Assembly (NCBI GenBank): GCA_037447655.1
Contig: JBBHKE010001671.1
Coordinates: 124,001-188,000 of the forward strand
From: Zygnema cylindricum
Taxonomy: Eukaryota > Streptophyta > Zygnematophyceae > Zygnematales > Zygnemataceae
Reading direction: 5' to 3'
Length of the DNA stretch: 64,000 bases
Positions 1 to 13,300 of this stretch are shown in pieces. The notes beneath the pieces are model-generated. The model had not been told where the DNA came from. It searched no databases and saw nothing but the letters and a program-made list of their open reading frames with translations. A program made the position numbers and the translations under genes. Numbering within the stretch: the stretch's first letter is position 1; every line of letters starts with the position of its first letter.

Positions 1-344
1 TGAGCAAGTACGGCAGCAGTGTACTGAAAGCCTCGACAATGTGTACGGACATTACGAAGTCACAAAAACTGTACTGCGTGCGGTTGAAACGTCTCAAATT
101 GAAGCTGAGTGGAAGTTTCGCAACAAACGTCTCAAATTGAAGCCGAGTGGAAGTTTCGCAACATTTTGTGTACAACTTCATCTGTGAAATGTTTCGTACA
201 CGTCTACGTAAGTCACTTTTTAAAGTAACAAGTTAGTTGCGTTTACATCGGAATGCTCGAAAAGTATTACGTAAAATCTTAGCTAAAAAACAAATTAACA
301 AGATTAAGTTTCGGTTACATGGGAAAGTGCCCTTCATGATAACA

Positions 345-506
345 TTTTTTTCGCCACTTAAAACATCGTTCTTCCGTAAATAATTGTCGGATTGTGGATC
401 TGACGATTGCGATTGAAAGGTAAGGTTCTCAGCTTCCGATTGACGGTTTAAAATGTAAAATCGGAAAAGTGTGTACGGAAAAATGATGTTTTAAGTGGCG
501 AAAAAA
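345..506. repeat. Foldback repeat with 33-34-bp arms
   Basis: The arm 345-378 (ttttttt-cgccacttaaaacatc) is the reverse complement of 474-506 with about two mismatches, separated by about 95 bp. A transcript would form a long hairpin. Probably a small non-autonomous element; no target duplication was identified. Confidence 0.7.
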
Positions 507-598
507 CGGTGAACTACGAAATTATACGGTACCCAAATGACTATTTTAAGTTAGAATTGGTCGGTGTGAGCAATCTTTGATGATTTTCAATGTATTAC

Positions 599-809
599 GT
601 GGTACACCGTGAATCGTTACTAGACTATAGAAATTATTTGAGTAAAGAAAAAATTAGCGTCATTCACTCTAAATTAGTACCAGGAAACGTGGCAGACTAT
701 TGTCCACGTCCTGAAATAGTGTAGCCTATTCTATTTAAGATATCAATGTCAAAATTTTGGGGTGCCGATATAGAGTACATAAGGCTAATAACGATTCACG
801 GTGTACCAC
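599..809. repeat. MITE-like element, perfect 21-bp terminal inverted repeats
   Basis: 599-619 (gtggtacaccgtgaatcgtta) and 789-809 are exact inverted copies. The ends resemble the foldback elements at 29657-30707, and a related tract starts near 60962, so this is a dispersed family. It has no coding capacity, and no clear target-site duplication is seen. Confidence 0.7.
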
Positions 810-1304
810 TCAATTTATAACACATGGTTTACAGGCTTTAAGCGATGGAACATCGTTCAAAATATAGCTGCCCCATATGTTGGCCGTACAAATATATAAT
901 TTCCTGGTAAACTTCACCCTTATTTAAGCACATGGGTACACACCCTTCGAAATAATTTGAAAATAGAAGCTGTCGCTGGATGCTTGTTCCGAAGCCGAAG
1001 CCATTTTGAAATTTGAATTGAACGCTCGGTAAAACGGTTGGTACTTTCATACGAAATGAGCTGTCAAACCCAAAAAAAAGTTTGATTGGTGCATGTAAAT
1101 CCTACTTTGTTGTCAACAATTATTGCTCGCTTCGCACTGGTTCCGTACAGTGAATCATGTTTAAGAGTCTAAAGTATCCCTTACAAAAATGATCAGTGGA
1201 GAAGTTTGCAGTCTGACAGCTAACCGTCTCTCCGTTGGCTCCGTACGCCCTTGCTGGCATTGCTGGCGCGTTGTGCGCTTGTCTTGTTCAGCCACGACAG
1301 CGCC

Positions 1305-1368
1305 ATGGCAGATGATTGGTTGCTTATGCTGTTACTCATGGCGTTTGTTTCCCATACTTCCGGACAAC
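1305..1368 (+). CDS. Exon 1: signal peptide
   Basis: The ATG at 1305 lies in a favourable context (gccATGG). It opens a 21-residue segment starting MADDW, followed by a Leu/Met-rich core (LLMLLLMAFV) and a polar end (SHTSGQ), typical of a secretory signal peptide. The donor GTGAGT at 1369 leaves phase 1, which the next exon requires. The reading frame extends upstream to a TTG at 1251 without another ATG, so 1305 is the preferred start. Confidence 0.72.
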
Positions 1369-4300
1369 GTGAGTCCAAAGTGGTCCCGAAAACTAAGGAA
1401 ACCTCATCTAATGTCGGACATTTTGGGAAAAAAGGCACTCCAATTTTAAGGATCCAAATATGGGATAAGATCTAGTATTTGGGAAAAAAGGCACTCCAAT
1501 TTTTAGGCGAAAGTTTGGATAAGATCTAGAATTTCATTATTTTAAATTGCACTTAATTCATATTATAACCTTACCACTTCGCAAAGACAAAATTCTACTT
1601 GTTTCTAATCAAACTTCCCATGTCCAAACGAAAAAAAATGTTTGCCTTTTTTTGCATGTGATTTTGACAATCTGGACATGATTTGGCTCAAATGAACGTA
1701 AATGTCAATGCTTGTAAAAATTCTCACATTTTTTTGTTTTTTCTAGGTTTTTTTTCTACATAGTTTGTTGTTTTATTTATTTGTTGTAATACCCCATTCA
1801 GGATTGAAGCTTACTTTTGTTCTTTCTTTTGGGGGAATCCTACAGTGGGCGCACTTTACACTCCAATTGTTATCTCTTCGATTCCGTACTATTATGAGGG
1901 AGATTCCACGGGTTTCTCAAATGTCCACAATGGTGATTCCGGCCCTATCCTGGATTATTACGAGGGATCAGGTCCTGACGTCTTCTTCCAATACACAACA
2001 CAAGCGGAGCAGGTAAATCTAAACCCTAACGGTTCAAACTAGCTTTCCATTGGCTTACTAATGCACGGTTGGCTCCGCCAAAGACTTTGGATTTACCAAC
2101 ATTGCGTAGCATAAGCCAGAAGGCGCGAAGCAATGTGAAACTCAATTGAATGCGATGCTACTCATACTCTCTTACGTAAATGATAACCCCTCTTCTCGTG
2201 ATTCCTATTCCAAAGATTCTTAAACCCATCGTCACAACTTGTCCAAAAAAGAGAGGTAAGAAGGCTCACACTAAAAAATATCAGCAATTATAATTTCTAG
2301 GCAATGTGCTATAGTGTAATAGAAAGGGTTAAGATGGCAAGCCACCAAAAGGTCATTTGCCCAACAAAGAATAACAAGGGTGGGCCTTTTTGGAACAGCA
2401 GAAATAATACGCGCTGCTTTTACTTGAAGTTTACCTTCTTTTGGACAAGTTTTGACGAAGGTTCAAAGAAAGAAGGACGAAGGTGCAATATGAAAAAGTA
2501 GCGAAAAAATAAGCGCTGAATTTTTTTGATCTTCAAATGCTTGAGCGTGATGGTATTCCGTGCTCTTTGCTTGCACTCAAATCACACAAGCGCTGCAAGC
2601 CTGAAGCCTATACTGAGCGCGTCCATCTGATTGGCATCTAGTTGACACCTAATATTGCTAGCAATTATTCTTTTTCCACTGAAATTTACGCACCACCCTA
2701 ATTTTTGTCTTTTGACTAGTCATGAATGATGGGATTGCGTACACATCCGAGTGTGCCACACATAAATACGCACAGGGTACCAAGCGGAAGCGTTAGAAAT
2801 TCACAATGCAAATACACTCACAAAACAACACCATAGAAGTTCTCGGTAAATTACGCATAAACCAGTTGAAGCTTTTCCCACTCTTTCACACTAACTTTTT
2901 GTTCTCTCACACCTAAGCATGGAATATAGGTCACGGATACTGACCGTGAAACCATACCTAACTTAATCTCGAACAAAAATGAAGGGAAAGCCATCGAAAC
3001 CAAACTAAGAGACAAACACAACTCAACTAACCAAGGCATACATAACCAAAACAAGAATGAGCGTAGAACTACCATACCAAACTGAATCTCTGTTAGATTT
3101 CCACGAAATCCGCGATTCGGCATGTTCCACACAGGAAAATTGAGGTGTCCAAGGCTCCAACCTGGAACCTTTCGCTTAAGATGTGAACAAGCTAACCGCT
3201 ACCAGCTCGATGTTGAGCCTGGCGGGTCCATACCCATTTATTTCGTACGACTTCGAGTGTAAACGTACCACATTACACCCCGTATTGAACTAGCATCTAC
3301 GTGCCAATCCAACAATCATAATGCTCACAGAGAAACTAAGCCAATTCACACAATGACAAAGCTAACATTCCCCCTCTCATTGGGCAAATCCACACTACTA
3401 ATCATAACAAGCCTAACTTAGGACTCCGCCTAACGAACATAAAAACACAAGACTAGCCTCTAACTATTTATCTCTTGCCAAATTTCACACAAAATGCAAT
3501 TGAACCCTTCTAAGACCACAACCCGTAAACCGCTGTATCCCACTAATAGTGCACCTTATTTCATTGTAACTAACATGTCTTTGTAAATATATATGATAGA
3601 TCTAAGAATCCTCAATTCTATCACGACTAGTCTAATCTGTGCAGTGTTGTGGGTAGACGGCAAATACCAAACCGTTGTCCTCATACAGGAGGGGTGGGCC
3701 AAACCGAACTGGACACTACTTACGACAGTAGTGTTAGCTTTTGACATTTAACATTATCAGTTTTTGCGAGTTAAGGTACCTTCATATATGTAGCTTCAAC
3801 AAAGCAATCAACGTTCTGCCTAAAGTGTGACTCCTAACACCGAGATAAAGGCTATAGCAAAGAGAATCAAGGGGATAGGAAGTCACAAAAATCATCAGCT
3901 CACGTGCAATGTACCTCACCATGAATGGGTTACTCCTTAGCTATTCACCCTCCTCTAAATCAACATTTAACCTTTATCTTCAAACAACAAAGGCACGAGA
4001 ATGCCAATTATGATGCAATAGTGAGTCGGAGGATCCACAAAACAAGTCAGATGGCGATGCAGATTGAAACGATTCATATCTATTTATTACAAAGTCCCCT
4101 GTCTTACAAAAGAGATCTAACTCAAAATCCGACACAACAAGCTCTCCCAAGTTGTAACGTTATGCTAAGCTAACCAACAGGATGTCTTACTCAATATTAA
4201 ATTGTCACTACTCTCTCTCCCCCACCCTCTCTCTATCCCACTCTCTCTCTGTTTGTACCAACGTGTTGTGCTTGGGTAAAAGTCATGTCCACCTATCGAA

Positions 4301-7300
4301 ACAATCTTAGACCTGATACCAAAATTTTGGCGCAGGCCGAAGCGTCAACCAAATAGGCACATAAAATCCTGAGTTCGCGAGAAAAGTCCATCCATGGGAA
4401 CATTCCAACAGGCCGTGGTGACTGTTTATGACATTCCGGTGATACTTAATGATATGGTGAAGAGGATGTGGGCTGGTTCAGGTGGTTACAATATCAACTT
4501 GTGATGTACGAAATTTCGACACTGTGCTCTCCCTGTATAAGAATGTCGAGGGAAGTTGGGAGAACGTAATCAATGACGACAATGGATGCGAAAACAGCGG
4601 ATCAATTCTGCAATACCAACGCCTCCTTTATTCAACGACATACATGATAGTATGTCCCTTTTCTTAGCTAAGAATTGCATTCTGTTAGATGCCTTAGATG
4701 GGAAATATACTATGTTCTCTTGAAGAGTTGGCACCAACTGAAATTTCTGTGGATATGCAGTAATTTGAGTATCTGTGGACCAGTTTGTGCATTTGAAAGT
4801 ATGCTGCACGTGGAGGTGATCACGAATGGCGTTTTCCATTTGGCCCCTCTATTTTATTTAATTTTGCTTTGGAATTTCCAGGTAGTCGACGGTCGCTATT
4901 CTTCCAGCTTCGGAACTTTTTCCTTGAGATTTCAACTTCACGGTAAGAAGATCATTGACTATTGCCCACGCGGTGACGTAACTTTAAATCGCCAACATTT
5001 CCTACAACAACCGCCGTCAAATTATTGAAGCCTAGCTTTCCCTTGCACGGTCAAATTCCTGAAGCCTAGCTTTCCCTTGCATCGAGCTGAGTCCTTACAT
5101 CCTTAAATAAAGTGTTTCATTTAACTATCCATTTTCGTTTGTCAATTTACATGAATGGGGCGTTTCAAACCTTTATCTTAACACTCATGAACCATCGTCC
5201 TTATTATCTGGTCTGATCATCATCTACTAACCTGATCTTGTTTTTTTTTCTATTTTAAATGTCCCCCATTGTAAAATGACTACTATTTTTGTGCTCTTTT
5301 TTTGGGAGAATCCGACAGGATTAATTGAAACTCCCATTGTTATCTCTTCGGTTCCATATTATTACGAAGGAGATTCCACGAGTTTCCCGAATGTGCACAA
5401 CGGTGACTCAGGCCCTATTCAAGAAATTTACGATGGGTCAGGGCCTGACGTTTTCTTTCAGTACATTGCACAATTTGAGCAGGTAAATTCAAACCTTAAA
5501 CGTGAAGTTTTAAGGTTACCAATGCACTTTTCAAACCATTCACATGGGTTTTGAAACTCGAACATGGTTTTCCAAACTTCTCTTGCACACGGAAGTTTTC
5601 TCTAGAGATTATGAGTTTGAACAGCTAAACTTCAATTCTTAGGCTCAAATTATTCATTTATCCATATGCTTAGTTGACCCTTTTTCAACAAACGTATCAC
5701 CTATGAACCTACAACCGATTATTGGAATGATTAAGTGTTTCGTTTACACATATGGTTTTCAGCATGATGATATTTATTTTGTCATGTTTTTCCGTTCATT
5801 TATTTGGTTTTAACTATACACCGGATGTTGTCGAAAAGAATCGAAATTCTTGTTTTTACAAATTTTTAAAAGGGAACCTACACGAATTTGACTCTCCAAT
5901 AATTGAAGAGTTCCTGAGGAGCTAGAGCTATCAAAAACCACAGTACAAAAAATAACATTTTTGAAAATCTAATCGTCAATCGACAACTCCCGGAAAATTG
6001 TCCCTTTTACGAGAGCATAAATCAATGAACAATAAGCCCACAAAGGGTACTGTCAATTGCAAGCGAAAAGTTGATTTTGCCCAGATTTTCTCGTGGCCTC
6101 GCAAATTGTGCAATTTATGAGCCTCCTGCAAAAAAAATGGATTCGAAGGAAAATATCAAGTTAATAATCTGGAACCCAACCGGCAACATATTTTTGTAGT
6201 TTAGTTGGATTTGGATTTTTTTTCTAAAACTTTGCGTGAAGTTTACCATAATTTCAATAAGTATGTGTGCCGAATTTCCATTATAGAATCAAGTCTAAGT
6301 TAACATGGTTCAATTTTGAATGTTGTAATTTTTCCCTCGCAGTTTTAAACTTTTTTGTATTCCTTTCACAATTACGTTTTCAAAACTTACTAGTTAGGTC
6401 CTTACGACTTACCGTGGAAATTAGACAATAATAGTTTTTCAACGAGTTTTTTTTTTGGAATTATGATTTCCAGGTGGGGTGGATTAAAGAGGGCAGTGTT
6501 TGCTCCTACAATGGTGCTAGAGCGTCCTAAGGGCATACGGGCTATCCAGCGTTGAATGTATCCACGTTATCCTAATTTGCTTTCCTACGGTTGATCGCTC
6601 CGATCCTAGTTTTTTGAGCATGCGTTTACGACCTTGGAATTGAAAATCTGATTTTGTAAATTGATAATTTTGTTCCGTTAATAACACAGGTGGTCTCAAA
6701 CAACATAGACAATGGTAAGATCCTACGGTTCTTGTTATTTTGCATAGATAATTTTGCTAGCGACAAAGACTTTTCAAGTTGCCGAGTGGACACATAAGGT
6801 AGGAGCCGGTCACGAGGGATATTCTACGATATTCGATTGGAAACATTCTGAACTTCTCTCCGATCTTATGACAGAAGTGACCATCTTTCGTTGATTTGTG
6901 TACATATCGATGTGTTAAACCACATGATTTCGAAGACTTCGTGTAGCTCAAATTTTCCGCATCTCAAAAGAAATTGACAAATTTTAGTCTCCGCATATTT
7001 AAAAATATTTGACGCAATGTGCACGAGTTCGACTTAATGTGTACGAGCCGCTAGAAGTTGTAAAAGCACATGCCTGTAGATAACTGCTATTTTAACGCCG
7101 ACATGCCGGTGAGTCTTGGCGATATGATGAAGAGGATGCGGGCTGGTTCAGGTGGTTACAATATCAACTTGTGATGTACGAAATTTCGACACTGTGCTCT
7201 CCCTGTATAAGAATGTCGGGGGAAGTTGGGAGAACGTAATCAATGACGACAATGGATGCGATAACAGCGGATCGATTCTGCAATACCAACGCCTCCTTTC

Positions 7301-10300
7301 TTCAACGACATACATGATAGTATGTCCCTTTTCTTAGCTAAGAATTGCATTCTGTTAGATGCCTTAGATGGGAAATATACTATGTTCTCTTGAAGAGCTG
7401 GCACCAACTGAAATTTCTGTGGATATGCAGTAATTTTAGTATCTGTGGACCAGTTTGTGCATTTGAAAGTATGGTGCACGTGGAGGTGATCACGAATGGC
7501 GTTTTCCATTTGGCCCCTCTATTTTATTAAATTTTGCTTTGGAATTTCCAGGTAGTCGACGGTCGCTATTCTTCCAGCTTCGGAACTTTTTCCTTGAGAT
7601 TTCAACTTCACGGTAAGAAGATCATTGACTATTGCCCACGCGGTGACGTAACTTTAAATCGCCAACATTTCCTACAACAACCGCCGTCAAATTACTGAAG
7701 CCTCGCTTTCCCTTGCACCGTCAAATTCTTGAAGCCTAGCTTTCCCTTGCATCGAGTGTTCCCTTGCATTGTGCTGAGTCTTTACATCCTTAAATAAAGT
7801 TTTTCGTTTAACTATGCATTTTTGTTTGTCAATTTACATGGATGGCCCATTTTAAATTTGTATCTTAACACTCATGAACCATTTTCCTTATTTTGTGGTC
7901 TGATCATCTACCAACCTGATCTTGGTTTTTTTTCTATTTTAAACGTCCCCCATTGTGAAATGACTACTATTTTTGTGCTATTTATTTGGGAGAATCCGAC
8001 AGGATCAATTGAAACTCCCATTGTTATCTCTTCGGTTCCATATTATTATGAAGGCGATTCCACGGGTTTCCCGAATGTGCACAACGGTGACTCAGGCCCT
8101 ATTCAAGAAATTTACGATGGGTCAGGGCCTGACGTTTTCTTCCAGTACACAGCACAATTTGAACAGGTAAATCTAAACCTCGAATGTTTTGTTTTTAGGC
8201 TACTTGTATTCTTCTTCAAACTTTTTACATGGATTTGGAAACTCGAACATGGTATTTTAAACTTCTCTTTGTACATTTCTTTCTGGAAAAGGGTTTCTAC
8301 CCTTGTGATTATAAATTTGAATAGTTAAACTTTTACTTCCTAGAATTTAAATATTTAACTTTTATTTTTACACATACTTAGCACTGCATACCTCGGGTGT
8401 CGCACCAACTTTGAAGCATAGTTGACCCTTTTTCAACAAACGTTTCACGTATGAACCTTTAACAGATTTATTAAAATGATTAGTTGCTTTCGTTTATACA
8501 TATGGTTTTCTTGTTCATTACTAGTTTATTTGTCACGTTTTTCCATATTTTATGTTTGTTTTTACTGTCACCGGATATTGTCGTTTTTTTTTGAAATTAT
8601 TCAAAGCTACTTTCCTTTAAGAATTGGACACTCCAAAAAGGTAAGATTACCTAAGTGTAACAAAAACACAGTAAAGAATATCTATCTATTTGAAAATCTA
8701 CTTTATCAGTTGACGGCTTGCTGAAAATCGTTCTCTTTACGGTATCATAAATCAACGGAGAAAGAACACAATTGGTATTGTCAACTGCTAACGCAAACTT
8801 GAGTTCGCCAATTTTCCTTATGTCCCTATAAGTCGCCCAATTCATGAGCCTCTTGCTGCAATACAATTTTCGAGTTGGAGAGATCATCATGTCAATAATA
8901 CAAAACCCTAACCGGCAGCATATTTTGTTAGTTTTGTTTGATTCAAGCTCTTTCATAGAACGTGCGTGAATTTTACTATAAATTTAATATACATGTTTGC
9001 CGAAAGTCCAATTTAAAAGCTATTGCATCAAAAGAGATGGGAACGGAAGGAAAAACAATTTTTTTGATTGATATAAAATTGATGATTTCCTAGAAGGATA
9101 AGCTAGAAAAATTATTTAACGAGAATGTCATGACTGTTAATTCTAGCGATCCAAAGAGATCTTTCGCTGATCTAGAATGGTCTCTTGGCTCTTTAATCGA
9201 GAGGGTAAGTGATCTTTCCTTGTCTGTGACAAGAGAATCAAATCTGTAATCTAAATGCTAGAGCCTATTAGCTAGAAATAGACAAAAGATCAACCGCAAA
9301 GTAGCATAGCTAAAATTTTTATAATACTACGATTTTACTGACTGCTAGTTTACATCATTGAGGCTTCTCATCAAGGACAAGGCTTCTAATTAAGACTAAG
9401 CTAAACACCCTTCCTCTTGTTTAGAATCGAAGTCTTGTGGAGTCACGATGAAGCTCTAATTGAGGTTTGAGAGGAGCTTTGGTCAAAAAAATTCCATCTG
9501 GATAGAATTTTGGTAGTAGGTGAATGTAACGGTGCTAGAGGCAATATTTTCTCGGGTAAAATGAAACTGAATGTCGATGTGATTCGTACGTCGAATATGC
9601 ACTGGGCTACTTTTGAAGACGACGGCGCCTTGGGAGACAAAAAAATGTGGTGGCAGATGCGTGCAGAAGCAACAAATTGAAGAGGAGGGACTGGAGCATC
9701 CTTGGTGGATTGAGTGGCGACCATTTATTATTTTTCAGTAGAGAATAAAGCAATGTGGGGCTACTTCTTAGAGGACCAAGAGATAATGGCGCCATCAAGA
9801 GAAAAACATACGCTACAGTAGTGGTCGAGCAGCGAGAGTCTTAGTCACCCCCCAGTCCGCATCACGGATGTTGACAAAGTAGGGAGAGAAGATGCCAGAG
9901 AAGGTGAGTCAAAAGGACTTAGTACCTTGTAGGTAATTTAATATCCATTTGGCTGTGAGAAGCTGGTCGGCTACAAACTGACTTAATTGGCCCGTCGCAA
10001 CAGCACAGCGACACCACGATTGTAGCAGTATCAGGATAGGTGCAGGTCATGGCATACATAAGAATGGACCGAAACTGGTCATGTGTCCCTCCACAAGCCC
10101 CCAGAGTTTTTAAAAAGCCCAACATTGGCATCTAAGGGAGCTGAGAAAGGAATGCATTTAGACACATAGAATACGTTTAAAATCCCAGTGTTGTACTTTT
10201 TCGATGACAAGTACAAAGTTCTTGTGGAGCGGTCACGAGAAAATACTCGACTTCCCTTAATTATGTTGTTGTAAAATGAGTATTGAGCATTTTTTTGACA

Positions 10301-13300
10301 TGATGGATTATGGGAAATGAAGGACAAGAGTACAACGAAGATCATCACATAGATAACTAGAATTACCGAGGTGTCAGTACTACCTCGGACAAAAAGGCCA
10401 AGGCATCAAGTTTGAGGAAGCCCTCGTGTAGAAGGTTTGCTTCGAGGTTTTTGTTGCGTGGAGTTTGTTTGGCCCCGTAGAGGAGTTTCAAAAAGCGGTA
10501 GAAGAGGTGTTCCCTGCCGGGGAAATGTAACCTTCGGGTTGAAAAATGCAGATCTCTTCACTGAGGGTGCCATGAAGAAAAGCGGTTTGGACTTCCATTC
10601 GGTGGACATGCTCATTGTGGGTGACCGTGAGGATAGGATGCCAATTTGGCCACTGGTGCATAGGTTTCATTGAAGCCCACGCCTTATTTTTGCAAGAAAA
10701 TCCCAGCAACAAACCGGGCTTCGTAGCGGTCGAAGCTTGCCATTTTGTTGTATCAGTGTCAGTGACAGTTTCCAAAGCGGTACCATCACGTTTATCCGTT
10801 GCAGCATAGAAGGACAAAGGAACATCCATTGTGGCAATGGTGGCGGTGCCATGAGTTTGTCGCAGTTGCTGTCCCTGGATTCTTTTGCTATTGCGAGCCG
10901 TAAGAGTAGCGGCCATAGGAAGGCTAGGTGGAATGATGAAGGCGGGGTCGTTAGGCTTAATTTAAGAGAGAATTCGAGGTAGTCCGAGTGAGGACCACTG
11001 GCGGAGATTGCAAGAAAAAGACCTGGGTGGACTAGGTGAGGGTCGGAAAATGACAAGGTTATGCGAGGGTGAGAGTTAAAGGATGGTGTAGCTGGAGATG
11101 TGAGAATGGAGGGTGAAATGATTGAGCGAAGGTTAGACGATGGAGGCTCGGATTGAGGGGGGGAAAAAGGGAAGAGAAGATGGAGAAGAAGGAGATAGGT
11201 GTTGTGGATTTCTGCGTGACTTTTTGATTGGCAAACTTCTTTGGCAGACCATTCCAAAGCACATGTAACTTCTAATTCTCTAGTAAGATTTTGCCAACAC
11301 TGCCTAACTATTGTACCAGAATATTAAACCATTTCACCCCGTCATCAATCAAATCATTGCTTTTAAATATAAATGTAACTAAATTTCTGAATACATAATT
11401 ATTATTTCTCCTCACTTGCCGAAACCATACTAGGAGACAAACACGATACAAAAATACCGATACAAACAAAACCGAAACAAGACGTGCACATAACTTTGTG
11501 TACAGTTCATTAGACACGCATACAAAAATACTAAACAAAACATGTCGAACTAGGAAAAAACATTTACACAAATACTTGGCCTATTTGCACAATGCTAACC
11601 CTAACATTTAAAAAATTTCGAAGTCATTTTCTCGGCTGTAAAATTATCTTCCAGAGGATGCGTGCTATTTTAACGCCTACAGTCCGTTGAGTCTCGATGA
11701 TATGATGATGTGGATGTGGGCTGGTTCAGGTGGTTACCATATCAACCTGTCATGTACGGAATTTCGACACTGTGCTCTCCTTATATAAGAATGTCGAGGG
11801 AAGTTGGGAGAATGTAATCAATGATGACAATGGATGTGATTTTTGGGGATCGATTCTGCAATACCAGCGACTCCTTTCTTCGACGACATACATTATTGCA
11901 AGTCCTTTTCTTTACCTGGGAATTATAGTGTGTTCTTTTAAAGATCGAAATATGTTGGCATCAACTGAAATATTGGTGGCTTTGCAGCCAATTGAGTATG
12001 TGGACCAGTATGTGCAATGGAAAGTATAGTGCATGTGGGGGTGGTCATAAACAGAGTTTTCCATTTGTCACATCTAATTTATTTAGGTTTCTGTGGAGTT
12101 TCAGGTAGTCGATGGTCGCGATTCTTCCAGCTTTGGACCTTTCTCCCTGGGGGTGCAGCTTTATGGTAAGAAAATCTTTCTCTATTGCCTACACAATGAC
12201 ATATTTTGAAATCGCTATCAATTTCTACGATAACCCCTATCAACTTTTTGAAGCCTAGATTTTGCTTGCATCGATCTAATATTTTTCTTTCTTTAAAGTA
12301 GCAGTTCATTTAAATTCCCATGGTCGTCTGTCAATTTTCATGGCTGGTTCATTTTAGCCTGTATGTTACAAAATCGCCCATATTTTCTGGTCTTATTATC
12401 TTGTCTCTCGTTTTGTTTTTTTTTCCGTTGTAAACATCCTATTGTGAATCGGTTACAGGTTTTGTGCTCTTTTTTGGGAAACCTACAGGAACCTTTGAAA
12501 CTCCCATTGTTATTTCTTCAGTTCCGTATTTCTACAGTGGAGATTCCACGGGTTTCCCCAACGTCCACAATGGTGAATCTGGCCCTATTCAGGATGTTTA
12601 TGAAGGATCAGGACCTGACGTTTTCTTCCAATACACAGCCGGAGTTGAACAGGTAAACCCAAACAATAAACTCAGTTCTTAAAATTACCAATCCTTTACT
12701 TGAAGCTATTTACATGGATTTGGATATTTGATTTTTTAAATATGTTTTCCTTAACTCGTATTTTTTCAGTTTAATGTCCAAACGGAATTTTTCACTATAA
12801 ATTTTATTTTTTTTAACTTAAACTCCATGCTTTAATTTTTGACATATTTTCTGTGAAATTAACAAGTGCTTGATTTTATACACTGTATTCCTTTAACTTC
12901 GCATTGTTGATTTTTCTGCAAATTACTTTCTAATCATAAGTTATTAAAAATTGAATAGAGTATTTGAATTCTTTGATCTCTAACTTTTTGCTAAGTTTAT
13001 TAGCTGGGTATTCTTTAAGATTATAGACAATAATATGATCCTATAGTACTTGATATTTTGCATAACCAATTTTGTTGTCAACAAAGATTTTTCAAGATGT
13101 TGGGTTGACACAAAAACTATCCACAGGTAATATGGGATACTTTTAGGTGTTTGAGTGGAAAAACCTTGAGCTTTCTCCAATCTCACGGTAAAAATGAGCA
13201 CTTTTTTAAGAATCGTATATTCAATTGATCTTTTGAGCCACAGGTTTGTGATCACTTGGTGAAGCTCGATTTCCGCATCCCAAGAGACAATGACAAATTT

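Larger units (their letters stand above)
1..1304. other. 5' flank of the gene with foldback repeats
   Basis: No coding region is supported. About 1-330 is a partial copy of the repeat at 18199-19159 (shared tract ending in ggttacatg.gaaagt). Within it, 89-165 is a 38-bp tandem duplication. Foldbacks follow at 345-506 and 599-809. The promoter presumably lies in 810-1300, but no TATA box or other core element can be named with confidence. Confidence 0.5.

Noticed and set aside
1251-1304. Longer N-terminus from TTG at 1251
   Set aside because: No ATG; the ATG at 1305 has a better context and directly starts a signal peptide.
4675-5028. 117-codon frame over PPC1 exon 4
   Set aside because: Includes intron on both sides; only 4882-4942 is coding by comparison of four paralogous units.
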